The notes beneath the pieces were generated by a model. It worked only from the letters and a program-made list of their open reading frames with translations, was not told the origin of the DNA and searched no databases. The translations under genes were made by a program, and so were the position numbers. DNA of 43,691 nt from Dehalococcoidia bacterium (GTDB lineage Bacteria; Chloroflexota; Dehalococcoidia; Lucifugimonadales; UBA3495), in contig JAJEIA010000164.1 in the NCBI GenBank assembly GCA_022823505.1, positions 1 through 43,691 on the forward strand, read 5' to 3'. Below are positions 8,698-16,928 of the stretch, one piece after another. Each line of letters begins with the position of its first letter. Within the stretch, counting starts at the first letter, position 1.

Positions 8698-9633
8698 ATG
8701 CCCGCCGTTTCACCCGCTGCCGACTGGACCAGTCATTTCGTCTCGGCCAACGGAATCCGCCACCACTACCTCGAATGGGGAGACCCGTCCAACCCTCCCC
8801 TGCTCATGCTTCACGCCACCGGGCTGTGTGCGTGGCCGTGGAAACCCATCGCCCGCCCACTGGCCGAGCGCTATCGCGTGCTGGCTTTCGACCAGCGCGG
8901 GCACGGTGACACCGACAGATCCGACAAGGGTTACCGGTTCGAATACGCCGGTGAAGACTTGGCGGCCATCGTGGAGGCCATGGGTCTTGAATCCCCGCGG
9001 GTGATCGGCCATTCGTCCGGTGGCCTGGCCACCATCATCGCTGCCAACCTCCTGCCCGGGCGGTTCGGCCGTGTGGTGTTGGTGGAAACGCGGGTCAGCA
9101 ACGATGTGGCGGACGTGCCCAGCCAGGATCTCACCCGGCGCGCCGAAAGGACGCGGATGAAGCGCGCGGTCTGGGAATCCCGCGAAGCCATGTTCGAAGC
9201 CTACCGCACGCGCGTCGCATTCAAGGACTGGAAGGACGAGGCGTATCGGCAGTTCATCGAAGGCGGGACCAGGCTGCTTCCCGACGGCCGCGCAGAGCTC
9301 AAGTGCCATCCCGAGACCGAGGCGACTTTCTACGGGATGCGCGACGATCTGCCAGTCGAAAACTATCTCAACAACCTCAGGGGCGATTGGCTGCTCCTCC
9401 TGGCCGATTATCCCGGATGCCAGCGGCCCGGGGACCTTGGCGTGCAGCGATTCCGGCAACTGGTGCCGGGATCGGTCGTCAAGCCCATGGGCAAAGGGAG
9501 CCATTTCCTGCCCATGGAACATCCCGGCGACGTGCTGTCCGCCGTCGGCCAAAGGTTCAATGACCAATCGTCCCGGCATCTCGGATGCCCGTCGCACGCC
9601 ACAGGCGCCACCGCCATAGGATCAGATTCTTGA
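8698..9633 (+). CDS. Alpha/beta hydrolase
   Basis: A cytoplasmic esterase- or lactonase-like hydrolase of 311 residues when started at ATG 8698 (MPAVSPAADW). Fold landmarks appear in order: HATG oxyanion-hole segment near residue 39, FDQRGHGDTD near 64, nucleophile elbow GHSSGG with Ser106, and HFLPMEHP near the C-terminus carrying the likely catalytic histidine. The acidic member of the triad is not certain. The longer frame from 8623 covers the divergent promoter region and is rejected. The gene overlaps the following CoA-transferase gene by 4 nt (TTGA), so the two are coupled. The substrate cannot be read from sequence; the context suggests handling of an organic acid or its ester. Confidence 0.9.
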   Translation: MPAVSPAADWTSHFVSANGIRHHYLEWGDPSNPPLLMLHATGLCAWPWKPIARPLAERYRVLAFDQRGHGDTDRSDKGYRFEYAGEDLAAIVEAMGLESPRVIGHSSGGLATIIAANLLPGRFGRVVLVETRVSNDVADVPSQDLTRRAERTRMKRAVWESREAMFEAYRTRVAFKDWKDEAYRQFIEGGTRLLPDGRAELKCHPETEATFYGMRDDLPVENYLNNLRGDWLLLLADYPGCQRPGDLGVQRFRQLVPGSVVKPMGKGSHFLPMEHPGDVLSAVGQRFNDQSSRHLGCPSHATGATAIGSDS

Positions 9634-10862
9634 CCTCATCAAATGCAACTTCCGGGCCGCTGGCCGGTCTCCGGGTTCTGGACCTGTCCATCATCGTGGC
9701 GGGCGGCACCGCGTCATCGCTCATGGCCGATTTCGGCGCCGACGTGATCAAGGTCGAGCGCCCCGGATCCGGCGATCCCCTGCGCAATTGGGGGCCCTTC
9801 TACAATGGTGTTTCCCTCTGGTGGAAGGTCCATTCCCGCAACAAGCGTTCCATCACCCTGAACATGGCCGACCCCAAAGGCCAGGGCGTCCTCAAACGAC
9901 TGGCTTCCGAGGCCGATGTCCTCATCGAAGGGTTCCGGCCCGGAACTTTGGAACGCTGGAACCTCGGGCCGTCGGACCTCCACGCCAGCGACGTAAACCC
10001 CGGCCTTGTCATCCTGCGGTTCTCCGGTTTCGGCCAGACCGGGCCCTACCGTGACCGTCCGGGTTTCGGCACCATTGCCGAGTGCATGAGCGGGTACATT
10101 GGCATGACCGGTTTTCCCGATACGCCGCCCAACCTGCCCCCCATTCCTCTTGCGGACGAGATCGCCGGCGTCTTCGGCGCCATGGCCGGAATGATGGCGA
10201 TATATCGCAAAGATGCCGATACTCGCGACGGTCGGCCCGGAGCCGGTCAGGTGGTCGACCTCAGCCTTTTTGAGCCGCTGTTCCGCCTCTGCATCCCCCA
10301 CCTGACCATCTACGACCGTCTTGGCGAGATCCGTGAGCGCGTGGGCAACGACTTCCCCGACGCGGCTCCGCGCAGCCTCTACCGCACCGGCGACGACCGC
10401 TGGCTCGGCCTGTCCGCCACCTCGCAAAACACCTGGGAGGGTCTGGCCCGCGCCATGGGCCTGGATGAGTTGCTGTCCGACCCCCGCTTTGCCAACAACG
10501 CCGCGCGCCTCGAGTCCAAGGACGCCCTGAACGACGTTCTGCAGGAGTGGCTCGCCTCACGCAACGTGGATGCCATAATGGACGAACTGATCCCGGCCGG
10601 TGGCGTGGTTGGTCCGGTCTACAACAGCGCCGACATCGTCGCTGACCCCCACTATCGCGAGCGGGAAGACATCGTGGAAATCGATGACCCTGAGTTGGGT
10701 CATACTCGGATGCTCGGACTCGTCCCGAAATTCAGTGAGACCCCCGGCGAGTTGCGCCACATGGGACCCACTGTCGGCGAGCACAACGCCGAAGTCTACG
10801 GCGAGTGGCTGGGTTTGACCGAAGATGATCTCCGGTCCCTGGCCGCCGAAGGTGTCGTCTAG
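9630..10862 (+). CDS. Class III CoA-transferase (CaiB/BaiF family)
   Basis: Transfers CoA between carboxylic acids. It has 410 residues from the TTG start at 9630, which overlaps the hydrolase stop and has AGGA 8 nt upstream. A longer frame from ATG 9585 adds an odd MPVARHRRHRHR peptide and is less likely. Family signs are ADFGADVIKVERPGSGDP near 33-50, SRNKRSITLNM near 69-79, and PLADEIAGVFGAMAG with D176 as the expected catalytic aspartate that forms the acyl-CoA anhydride. It belongs to the formyl-CoA/carnitine-CoA transferase group; the exact substrate is unknown. rdgB follows after 2 nt. Confidence 0.9.
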   Translation: MTSSNATSGPLAGLRVLDLSIIVAGGTASSLMADFGADVIKVERPGSGDPLRNWGPFYNGVSLWWKVHSRNKRSITLNMADPKGQGVLKRLASEADVLIEGFRPGTLERWNLGPSDLHASDVNPGLVILRFSGFGQTGPYRDRPGFGTIAECMSGYIGMTGFPDTPPNLPPIPLADEIAGVFGAMAGMMAIYRKDADTRDGRPGAGQVVDLSLFEPLFRLCIPHLTIYDRLGEIRERVGNDFPDAAPRSLYRTGDDRWLGLSATSQNTWEGLARAMGLDELLSDPRFANNAARLESKDALNDVLQEWLASRNVDAIMDELIPAGGVVGPVYNSADIVADPHYREREDIVEIDDPELGHTRMLGLVPKFSETPGELRHMGPTVGEHNAEVYGEWLGLTEDDLRSLAAEGVV

Positions 10863-10864
10863 TC

Positions 10865-11476
10865 ATGTCGAGTTCGATTCTGGTCGTAGCCACGCGCAAC
10901 CCGGGCAAGATGCGGGAATACCGTCAGTTGTTGGCCGACTGGCCGGTGGAACTAATCTCCCTGGACGACGCGGGAGTGGCCGGCGACGTTGACGAGACCG
11001 GCGACACCTTCGTGGCCAACGCCCGCTTGAAGGCCAGCGAATACGCCCGAATGTCGAGCCTGCCCACGATCTCGGACGACTCGGGGTTGGAGGTGCACGC
11101 TCTGGGCGGCGATCCCGGCGTTTATTCTGCCCGTTACGGTGGCGATGCCTGCCGGTCCGACGCTGACCGCGTTGCGCTGCTCCTCCGGAATCTGGAGGGT
11201 GTTCCCTGGGGTCAGCGCCTGGCCCGGTTCCGCTGCGTTACCGCAATTGCCGCCCCTGGCGGTACGGTAATCGGAATGGTCGTCGGCTCCGTGGCCGGAA
11301 TGATACAATTCGAACCGGAGGGTGAGCACGGGTTCGGTTACGACCCGGTGTTTCATTTGCCCTCTCTTGGGCAAACCATCGCCCAGGCGCCTCTTGAAAT
11401 CAAAAACCGCCTCAGCCACCGCGCCGACGCCGCTCGGAAGGCGCGGAGCATTTTACAAACCCTGGTCGACCGATAG
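10865..11476 (+). CDS. rdgB: XTP/dITP diphosphatase (RdgB/HAM1)
   Basis: Removes non-canonical purine nucleotides (dITP, XTP) from the nucleotide pool by cleavage to the monophosphate and pyrophosphate. It has 203 residues, the usual length. The N-terminal ATRNPGKMREY motif contains the phosphate-binding lysine, SDDSGLEVHALGG near 70-82 has the metal-binding acidic residues, and GFGYDPVFHLP and LSHRADAARK complete the family pattern. It sits 2 nt after the CoA-transferase and 19 nt before moaA on the same strand, probably as part of one transcript. Confidence 0.94.
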   Translation: MSSSILVVATRNPGKMREYRQLLADWPVELISLDDAGVAGDVDETGDTFVANARLKASEYARMSSLPTISDDSGLEVHALGGDPGVYSARYGGDACRSDADRVALLLRNLEGVPWGQRLARFRCVTAIAAPGGTVIGMVVGSVAGMIQFEPEGEHGFGYDPVFHLPSLGQTIAQAPLEIKNRLSHRADAARKARSILQTLVDR

Positions 11477-11495
11477 CAGCACTGCCGCACTCGAA

Positions 11496-12512
11496 ATGAT
11501 TACAGACCTGTTTGGCCGTCTCCTGCGGGACCTTCGCATCTCGGTCACCGACCGGTGCAATTTCCGGTGTCCGTACTGCATGCCGGCCGAGATATTCGGT
11601 GAGGCCTACGAGTTTCTGCCCAAGGATGAGATCCTCACCTTTGAGGAGATCTCACGCCTGGCGGCCCTGTTCGTGGATGCCGGGGTCAACAAGTTGCGCA
11701 TCACCGGCGGCGAACCGTTGTTGCGGGTTGACCTCCCGAAGTTGATCGGCCAGCTTTCGGGGATTCCCGGCGCCGATGACATCACTCTCACCACCAATGG
11801 CTACCTCCTCGCCCAGCAGGCGGTGCAGTTGGCCGAGGCCGGCCTGGACCGCATCACCGTGAGTCTGGACTCGCTGGACGACGAGGTATTCAAGCGGATG
11901 AACGGCCGCGGGTTCGGCACCCGTCGCGTGCTTGACGGCATCGGTCGCGCGTCCGAAGCCGGCCTGAAACCGATCAAGATCAACGCCGTTGTGCAGAAAG
12001 GCGTCAACGATCACACGCTGGTTGACCTGGCGCGCCATTTCAAGGGCACCGGGCACATCGTGCGGTTTATCGAATACATGGACGTCGGCAACCGCAACGG
12101 CTGGAAGCTCGACGAGGTCGTGTCCGCCGCCGAGATCGTGACCATGATCGGCGCGGAGTTACCCCTGGAGCCAGCCGAGCCCAATTACCAGGGTGAGGTC
12201 GCCAACCGTTGGCGCTACCGCGACGGCTCCGGAGAAATCGGCGTGATTGCCTCGGTGACCCAGCCCTTCTGCGCCAACTGCACCCGCGCCCGCCTTTCCA
12301 CCGACGGCAAGTTGTATACCTGCCTGTTCGCCACCGACGGCGTCGACCTGCGCGGGCCCATGCGCCAGGGCGCGTCCGACGCCGAACTCGCCGGCATCAT
12401 CGCGGGCGCGTGGACCGTGCGTCGCGACCGTTATTCGGAGGAGCGGACGGAAATGACGGCGACCGATGCGGCCGCCCGCACCAAAGTTGAGATGTACCAC
12501 ATCGGCGGATGA
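11496..12512 (+). CDS. moaA: GTP 3',8-cyclase MoaA
   Basis: Radical-SAM enzyme starting molybdenum cofactor synthesis by converting GTP to 3',8-cyclo-GTP. Started at ATG 11496 it has 338 residues. The N-terminal cluster motif CNFRCPYC is C21, C25, C28; the second cluster ligands are C259, C262 and C276. The protein ends in Gly-Gly, the short tail needed for MoaA activity in the family. [11 protein letters not shown] near 67-77 is the radical-SAM GGE motif. The longer frame back to 11322 overlaps rdgB and is rejected. A TGATACAAT element inside rdgB (11301-11309) could give a separate promoter. moaC follows after 10 nt. Confidence 0.95.
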   Translation: MITDLFGRLLRDLRISVTDRCNFRCPYCMPAEIFGEAYEFLPKDEILTFEEISRLAALFVDAGVNKLRITGGEPLLRVDLPKLIGQLSGIPGADDITLTTNGYLLAQQAVQLAEAGLDRITVSLDSLDDEVFKRMNGRGFGTRRVLDGIGRASEAGLKPIKINAVVQKGVNDHTLVDLARHFKGTGHIVRFIEYMDVGNRNGWKLDEVVSAAEIVTMIGAELPLEPAEPNYQGEVANRWRYRDGSGEIGVIASVTQPFCANCTRARLSTDGKLYTCLFATDGVDLRGPMRQGASDAELAGIIAGAWTVRRDRYSEERTEMTATDAAARTKVEMYHIGG

Positions 12513-12522
12513 CGAGGGGTTC

Positions 12523-13032
12523 ATGACTACCGAAAATGCCAGCAAACCCGCCGACCGCCTGACCCACCTGGCCGATGACGGCAGCGCGCGCATGGTCGAC
12601 GTCGGGTGGAAGCCCGTCACCGACCGCATGGCGCAGGCCTGCGGGTACGTCGTGATGGAGCCGACCACCCTCGCGCTCATCCGCGACGGTTTGATGAAGA
12701 AGGGCGACGTGCTGACCATTGCCCAGCTGGCCGGCATCATGGGCGCAAAGAAGACATCCGAACTCATCCCCCTGTGCCATCCGCTGCCGTTGAACAAGGT
12801 TGACGTGGAGCTCCAGCTGGAAGAAGAGGAAAGCCGGGTGCGCATAACGACGACGGCAACCACCTCGGGCAAAACAGGGGTCGAGATGGAGGCGCTGACC
12901 GCGGTCACGGTGGCAGCGCTCACCGTCTACGACATGTGCAAGGCAGTGGATCGGGCCGTTCGCATCGACGGCGTGCGTCTGCTGCGCAAGACCGGCGGGC
13001 AGTCCGGGGACGTCGACCTCACTGGCGCCTAA
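12523..13032 (+). CDS. moaC: Cyclic pyranopterin monophosphate synthase MoaC
   Basis: Converts the MoaA product to cyclic pyranopterin monophosphate. It has 169 residues from ATG 12523 with a GAGGGG ribosome site. The active-site segment [20 protein letters not shown] is intact, as is [20 protein letters not shown] followed by MCKAVDR. The longer frame from 12466 overlaps moaA and is rejected. The C-terminal KTGGQSGD is typical. It is the last gene of the operon and its stop overlaps the end of the convergent hypothetical gene by 4 nt. No molybdoenzyme or other moa/moe gene is in the window. Confidence 0.95.
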   Translation: MTTENASKPADRLTHLADDGSARMVDVGWKPVTDRMAQACGYVVMEPTTLALIRDGLMKKGDVLTIAQLAGIMGAKKTSELIPLCHPLPLNKVDVELQLEEEESRVRITTTATTSGKTGVEMEALTAVTVAALTVYDMCKAVDRAVRIDGVRLLRKTGGQSGDVDLTGA

Positions 13033-13400
13033 CCACCCCGGATGGCGATTTCCGCCGCCAGGGCGCGGACCGCTTCAGTCAAATAGCTCAACCGCGCCTG
13101 CACCGGCAGATCCAGAACCCGGAACTCTTCAACCTGGTCGACTTCCAGCACGCCGACGACGCCGGGAATAGCCGTTACGTCAAGTTCGGCGATCGTGCCG
13201 TCCGGTGTCAGGACTACGCACCCGAGGTCCGGCAACGGGACCGGCGTCGGGTCGAGTTCAATCGCCTGTATCGTCGTCATTCCCAAAAACGACGGGAATG
13301 GCTGCAATTGCCGGCATAACTCCGAAACGATGGATTCCAGCCCAGCGGCGGCTTGCCACAGCGCATCGTCCGCTCCGCCCGGTCGATACTGCGCCGTCAT
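13029..13400 (-). CDS. Hypothetical protein convergent with moaC
   Basis: I do not recognise this 123-residue protein. It has no membrane segment or signal peptide. The sequence reads as an N-terminal helix ([20 protein letters not shown]), a central strand-rich part with acidic turns ([29 protein letters not shown]), and a C-terminal helix ([18 protein letters not shown]). Codon use looks like the neighbours. It faces moaC tail to tail, overlapping by 4 nt, and starts just beside the tRNA-Met promoter. The frame is the only sensible one here, but expression is unproven. Confidence 0.6.
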   Translation of the reverse strand: MTAQYRPGGADDALWQAAAGLESIVSELCRQLQPFPSFLGMTTIQAIELDPTPVPLPDLGCVVLTPDGTIAELDVTAIPGVVGVLEVDQVEEFRVLDLPVQARLSYLTEAVRALAAEIAIRGG

Positions 13401-13404
13401 TCGA

Positions 13405-13434
13405 TTGACAACCCGGCGGGGCGAGCCTTACGAT
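13405..13434 (+). promoter_or_regulatory. Promoter for tRNA-Met
   Basis: A perfect TTGACA -35 at 13405-13410, an 18-nt spacer and TACGAT as -10 at 13429-13434. Transcription would begin near 13441, about 40 nt before the tRNA. The -10 matches only 4 of 6 consensus bases. Confidence 0.5.
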
Positions 13435-13480
13435 AGATTGGTCTGCGGTAGCATCGGCGTCTGGTCGAGGCCGCTCGGTA

Positions 13481-13555
13481 GGCGACGTAGCTCAGTGGCA
13501 GAGCGGGCGCTTCATAAGCGCTAGGCCGTTGGTTCGAATCCATCCGTCGCCACCA
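13481..13555 (+). tRNA. tRNA-Met (CAT anticodon), elongator type
   Basis: A full cloverleaf reads directly: acceptor GGCGACG paired with CGTCGCC, D stem GCTC/GAGC, anticodon stem GGCGC/GCGCT with loop TTCATAA (anticodon CAT at 13513-13515), and T loop TTCGAAT, then discriminator A and an encoded CCA. The first base pair G-C is intact, which argues against an initiator tRNA (that has a mismatch at 1-72). The T stem GTTGG/CCATC has one T-T mismatch. A CAT tRNA read as Ile after lysidine modification is possible but the body looks more like elongator Met. Confidence 0.93.
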
Positions 13556-13580
13556 TCGCTTCCTGGAAGCGCAAAACGAA

Positions 13581-13609
13581 AGCCGGGTCATTCGACCCGG
13601 CTCGTTTTT
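13581..13609 (+). terminator. Rho-independent terminator, probably two-way
   Basis: A 9-bp stem AGCCGGGTC/GACCCGGCT with loop ATTC is followed by CGTTTTT on the plus strand, ending the tRNA-Met transcript. On the minus strand the same hairpin is followed by TTCGTTTTGC, so it can also end the convergent PAC2-family gene. Confidence 0.85.
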
Positions 13610-13625
13610 GTGCTGCCTGCCAACT

Positions 13626-14537
13626 CTAGTCGCCGCGCTGACCGAACTCCTCACCGAGTTCGCTCAAGAACTGTTCGATCTCGGGCGACAGGGCCACCGC
13701 GTCTTCCTGAGCCGGGGCTTTTTCGGCCGTTCCGCTTTCGGCCTCGTTGGTGTCGTAGTAGTCTTCCATCTGCTTGATGAGACCCTGCAGGTCGGAATTG
13801 CGCTCCACCGCCGCATTGAGCTCCCGGTACTGCCGCTGGCCTCGGCGGGTCGGCGCCAGGTCTGCGGGGATTTCCGAGTACACCGACGAAAGCACCTCGA
13901 TCATGCGCGCCGTCCCGTTGTAGTCCTCGTCCAACTGGACGTACTGGGGCAGATGCACCATGAAGTTGATTGCCTCGATCTCCATTTTGTCGATGCCGTC
14001 GGACACCAAGTTCATTATGGTCGTGGGGCCCTGATAGGTGCTTCCCCGCAGCTTGAGATTGGGCACTGATCGCAGCTGCGAGACTGAGCCCAGCGAACCG
14101 GTGACCAGCAGGGGACGTGTATGGGGTACGGCGTCGTACATTGCCCCCAGCCGGCAGTACCGCTTGACGTTGAACTTCTCAACGACCTCCAGGATCGAAT
14201 CGGTGTACGTTTCGCTGTTGGCGTGAGGCTCCCGGAGATGGAAAAACAGGTAGTCGGGGCCATTTTCCGTGGTGGCGTACCGGATGATGCTGTTGGGGAT
14301 GCGGACCCGCCGCTCGTTGTCCACCAACCGCATGTTCGGACGATACCTGGTGAAGTCGAAGAACTCTCCGGGCCGATGCAACCGGCCCAGTTCCTTCGAA
14401 CCGAGGTACCGCTCCAAACGGTTCAGCGTGAGGGTGCCCACACTGCCCACGTCCACCCACGGGCGGATCATCGCGAAGACGTGCGGATCCCGCAGTTCGG
14501 GCAGGGGTTCCTGTAGTTCAAATGCGCCAACTCTCAT
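13626..14537 (-). CDS. PAC2-family protein
   Basis: A 303-residue soluble protein that resembles the PAC2 family, relatives of proteasome assembly chaperone 2, found as stand-alone proteins in actinobacteria and Chloroflexota. The HVFAMIRPWVDVGSVGTLTL segment near residues 19-38, RPLLVTGSLGSV near 140-150 and STYQGPTTIMNLVSDG near 167-182 fit this family. The C-terminal 60 residues are acidic and probably form a helix plus flexible tail. Biochemical function in bacteria is not established. No proteasome, Pup or ATP-grasp gene is nearby. It lies divergent from the luciferase-like gene at 14691. Confidence 0.8.
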   Translation of the reverse strand: MRVGAFELQEPLPELRDPHVFAMIRPWVDVGSVGTLTLNRLERYLGSKELGRLHRPGEFFDFTRYRPNMRLVDNERRVRIPNSIIRYATTENGPDYLFFHLREPHANSETYTDSILEVVEKFNVKRYCRLGAMYDAVPHTRPLLVTGSLGSVSQLRSVPNLKLRGSTYQGPTTIMNLVSDGIDKMEIEAINFMVHLPQYVQLDEDYNGTARMIEVLSSVYSEIPADLAPTRRGQRQYRELNAAVERNSDLQGLIKQMEDYYDTNEAESGTAEKAPAQEDAVALSPEIEQFLSELGEEFGQRGD

Positions 14538-14587
14538 GATGTCAATATCTTGCCAGACTTGCCCCGGTAATTCAAGGTTTGCGGCGG

Positions 14588-14616
14588 TTGAACGGCCGTC
14601 TCCGTTGGCCTAAAAT
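14588..14616 (+). promoter_or_regulatory. Promoter of the first luciferase-like gene
   Basis: TTGAAC (14588-14593), a 17-nt spacer, then TAAAAT (14611-14616). Predicted start is near 14623, leaving a leader of about 68 nt to ATG 14691. Confidence 0.55.
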
Positions 14617-14690
14617 GCCATCAGACTACGGTTCCCGCTCGTGGGGGACCGCTTTTGGCGCGAATCGCGCCCCATCACCGGAGGCATTTG

Positions 14691-15890
14691 ATGATTACCA
14701 CCTTTGACAGCCTGTATGCGGGCCACGTCGACATGGAAAACGTCGGCTACGCCGGCACCGCGGTTAACGACCGTACTTACTCCGACGAGTATCTCGCCAC
14801 GGCGTTCGACAAGGGCGTGGCCATCGCGCAGACCCTGGACAAGCACGGTTATGACACCTTCTGGATGGCCGAGCATCATTTCCAGCCCGAAGGGTACGAG
14901 TGCATCCCCAACCTCCTGATGTTCATCGTCCACCTCGCTCACGTGACCGAGCGGCTGCGGTTCGGGTGCGGCTTCAACATCGCTCCCATGTGGCATCCCC
15001 TGCGTCTCGCCGAAGACTTCGCCATGGCCGACTGGCTCACCAACGGACGGGTCATCTTCGGCGTGGGTCGCGGCTACCACACCCGCGAAGTCGAGTCCTT
15101 CGGCTCCCCGCTGATGGACCAGCCGGCAAACCGTGAACTCTTCGAGGAACAGGTCGAGGTCATCTTCAAGGCCTTCCACGAGCGGTCCTTCTCCCACCAG
15201 GGCAAGCACTACAACTTCCCGCCGCAGGGCGTGCCCTACCGGGGCTATCCGCTAGAGGACATTACTCTGGTTCCCCGCCCCAAGAACCTGCCCGTCGAAT
15301 GCTGGCAACCCATCCAGGGCGGCACCGGCCGCGCGTTGGAATTCATGGCCCAGATGGGCATCAAGGGCGTCATCGGCGGGGGCTCCTCCGAGGGTGGCGC
15401 GATGGACGGGATCATGCACGGTTACCGCGATGCGCTGCGTCGCAACGGCAAGCCCGATGCCGAATTGGGTGAGGACCTCGCCGTGGGGTTCCACTTCCAC
15501 ATTGCTCCCACCGTCGAGGAAGCGGCTCGGGCCGGCGCGCGGTACTACGAAGAAAACCTCAAGATGTTCGGGCCCCTGCGCCTGACCCGAGGCCTGTCGG
15601 ACCAGCAGATCCGCGACATCAGCAATCCCGAAATCGCTCCCAACGCCGGGTTGCCCACCATCGAAGACGCCATCGAAAACGGCAGCGTCCTGGCCGGGCC
15701 CCCGGATCGCATCATCGAGCTGCTCAAAGGCGTCGAGGAGCGGTACCCCGGCCTCCAGCGCGTCCAGGTCGGCCAGCCCGTGGGCACCCCGCAATCGGTG
15801 ATCCTCGAGCAGCTGCAGTGGTTCGCCGAGGAAGTGATGCCCGCGTTCAAGGACACCAAGGTCGAGGTCGCCGTGCCCGCCGACAACTGA
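14691..15890 (+). CDS. LLM-class flavin-dependent oxidoreductase
   Basis: A luciferase-like TIM-barrel monooxygenase using reduced FMN or F420. ATG 14691 has GGAGG 6 nt upstream and gives 399 residues; a longer frame from 14655 lacks such a site. Visible signs are FWMAEHHFQPEGYECIPN near residue 60, GFNIAPMWHPLRLAEDFAM, the DWLTNGRVIFGVGRGYHTRE segment typical of the family's phosphate-binding region, and PDRIIELLKG near the C-terminus. Substrate unknown. It appears to be its own transcript, bracketed by a promoter upstream and a hairpin terminator downstream. A second family member lies at 19729, sharing the same overall layout. Confidence 0.93.
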   Translation: MITTFDSLYAGHVDMENVGYAGTAVNDRTYSDEYLATAFDKGVAIAQTLDKHGYDTFWMAEHHFQPEGYECIPNLLMFIVHLAHVTERLRFGCGFNIAPMWHPLRLAEDFAMADWLTNGRVIFGVGRGYHTREVESFGSPLMDQPANRELFEEQVEVIFKAFHERSFSHQGKHYNFPPQGVPYRGYPLEDITLVPRPKNLPVECWQPIQGGTGRALEFMAQMGIKGVIGGGSSEGGAMDGIMHGYRDALRRNGKPDAELGEDLAVGFHFHIAPTVEEAARAGARYYEENLKMFGPLRLTRGLSDQQIRDISNPEIAPNAGLPTIEDAIENGSVLAGPPDRIIELLKGVEERYPGLQRVQVGQPVGTPQSVILEQLQWFAEEVMPAFKDTKVEVAVPADN

Positions 15891-15921
15891 AGGCTGACGC
15901 TGCATACGGCTGATGGCTTTG

Positions 15922-15949
15922 TAGGGGCGAATAAGTTTCGCCCCTATTT
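15922..15949 (+). terminator. Rho-independent terminator after the first luciferase-like gene
   Basis: Stem TAGGGGCGAA/TTCGCCCCTA (10 bp) with a 5-nt loop, followed by only TTTC. The stem is strong and the T run short. Confidence 0.65.
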
Positions 15950-16040
15950 CATGGTCGAGTTGCGGCGATATTGACGGCTCAATTCCACTCGCCGGCCTCA
16001 AAACTGGTGACGGCTCGTACCGGCGATTTGCCCGTGCCCC

Positions 16041-16049
16041 TGCTATCCT
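16041..16049 (+). promoter_or_regulatory. Possible extended -10 promoter of the VOC gene
   Basis: TGC-TATCCT, 4 of 6 -10 matches with the TG extension. The predicted start near 16056 would leave a leader of about 27 nt. No clear -35. Confidence 0.35.
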
Positions 16050-16082
16050 GATTCGTGCATCATCGAATTGGAGGCCAACCTC

Positions 16083-16868
16083 ATGCCCGAGATAACCGAA
16101 TACCCCTCCGGATCCCCGTCGTGGGCCGACCTGCTTTGCAAGAACGGACAGAGCGCCAAGGACTTTTATGGCGCCCTGTTCGGCTGGACCTACGACGACC
16201 ATCCCGCCGGTCCCGACATGGTCTACACCATGTTCAGCCACAACGGCGTTCCCGTGTGCGCTTCCGCCGAGCCTGGACCGGGCCAGGAGAACCTGCCACC
16301 GCACTGGAGCGTCTACGTCACGGTGGACGACCTGGAGGCCGCCGTTGGGCGTGTCCGGTCAGCCGGCGGGACCGTCCTCATGGAACCGTTCGACGTGTTG
16401 GACGTCGGGCGCATGGCCATCGTCCAGGACAAGGAGGGCGCATTCCTCCGGCTGTGGTATCCCCTCAAGCACGCCGGCGCCGGCAAAATGCATGAGCCCG
16501 GAGCCATTGCCTGGTTCGAACTGGCGACCACCGACACCGACTCGGCGGGAAGTTTCTATGCCGAGGTGCTGGGCGCCGAGGTTGCCCCCGATCCGGATAC
16601 TCCGTTTGAGTACACCCTGTTCAAAGTTTCCGGTGTCCAGGTGGCGGGTATGCTCAAGATTGGCGAGGACTGGGGTCCGGTCCCACCCAACTGGGGCATC
16701 TATATCGGCGTTGACGACGTGGATGTCGCCGTCGCGAAGGCCACAGCGCTGGGAGGCGGCGTGATAGTCGAGCCCCAGGAAATTCCCGACTTTGCCCGTT
16801 TCGCGGTTCTGCGGGATTCGGAAGGAGCGGTTTTCAGCGTAATCGCGCTGAACGAGTGGCCCGCATAG
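16083..16868 (+). CDS. Two-domain VOC (glyoxalase/bleomycin-resistance) family protein
   Basis: A 261-residue protein made of two vicinal-oxygen-chelate repeats of about 125 residues. The first starts at PEITEYPSGSPSWADLL and the second at GAIAWFELATTDTDSAGSFY, each with an AKDFYGALFGW or AGSFYAEVLGAE helix followed by paired strands. The N-terminal EYPSGSPSW and overall length recall the mycobacterial Rv0577 (CFP32) type. ATG 16083 is chosen because GGAGG lies 8 nt upstream; a TTG at 16068 overlaps that site. Metal ligands are not obvious in both halves, so it may be a binding protein. It is a single-gene transcript with its own terminator. Confidence 0.9.
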   Translation: MPEITEYPSGSPSWADLLCKNGQSAKDFYGALFGWTYDDHPAGPDMVYTMFSHNGVPVCASAEPGPGQENLPPHWSVYVTVDDLEAAVGRVRSAGGTVLMEPFDVLDVGRMAIVQDKEGAFLRLWYPLKHAGAGKMHEPGAIAWFELATTDTDSAGSFYAEVLGAEVAPDPDTPFEYTLFKVSGVQVAGMLKIGEDWGPVPPNWGIYIGVDDVDVAVAKATALGGGVIVEPQEIPDFARFAVLRDSEGAVFSVIALNEWPA

Positions 16869-16890
16869 CCGCGAGTCCGTCGCGGAAACT

Positions 16891-16922
16891 AAAGGGGCGG
16901 CTGCGATGGCCGCCCCTTTTTT
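16891..16922 (+). terminator. Rho-independent terminator after the VOC gene
   Basis: AAAGGGGCGGC/GCCGCCCCTTT stem of 11 bp with a 7-nt loop, ending in TTTTTT. It lies between the VOC gene and the convergent PuuE-like gene. Confidence 0.9.
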
Positions 16923-16928
16923 CTGCCG

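Noticed and set aside
13481..13555. tRNA(CAT) as initiator tRNA
   Set aside because: The 1-72 pair is a normal G-C. Bacterial initiators have a mismatch there.
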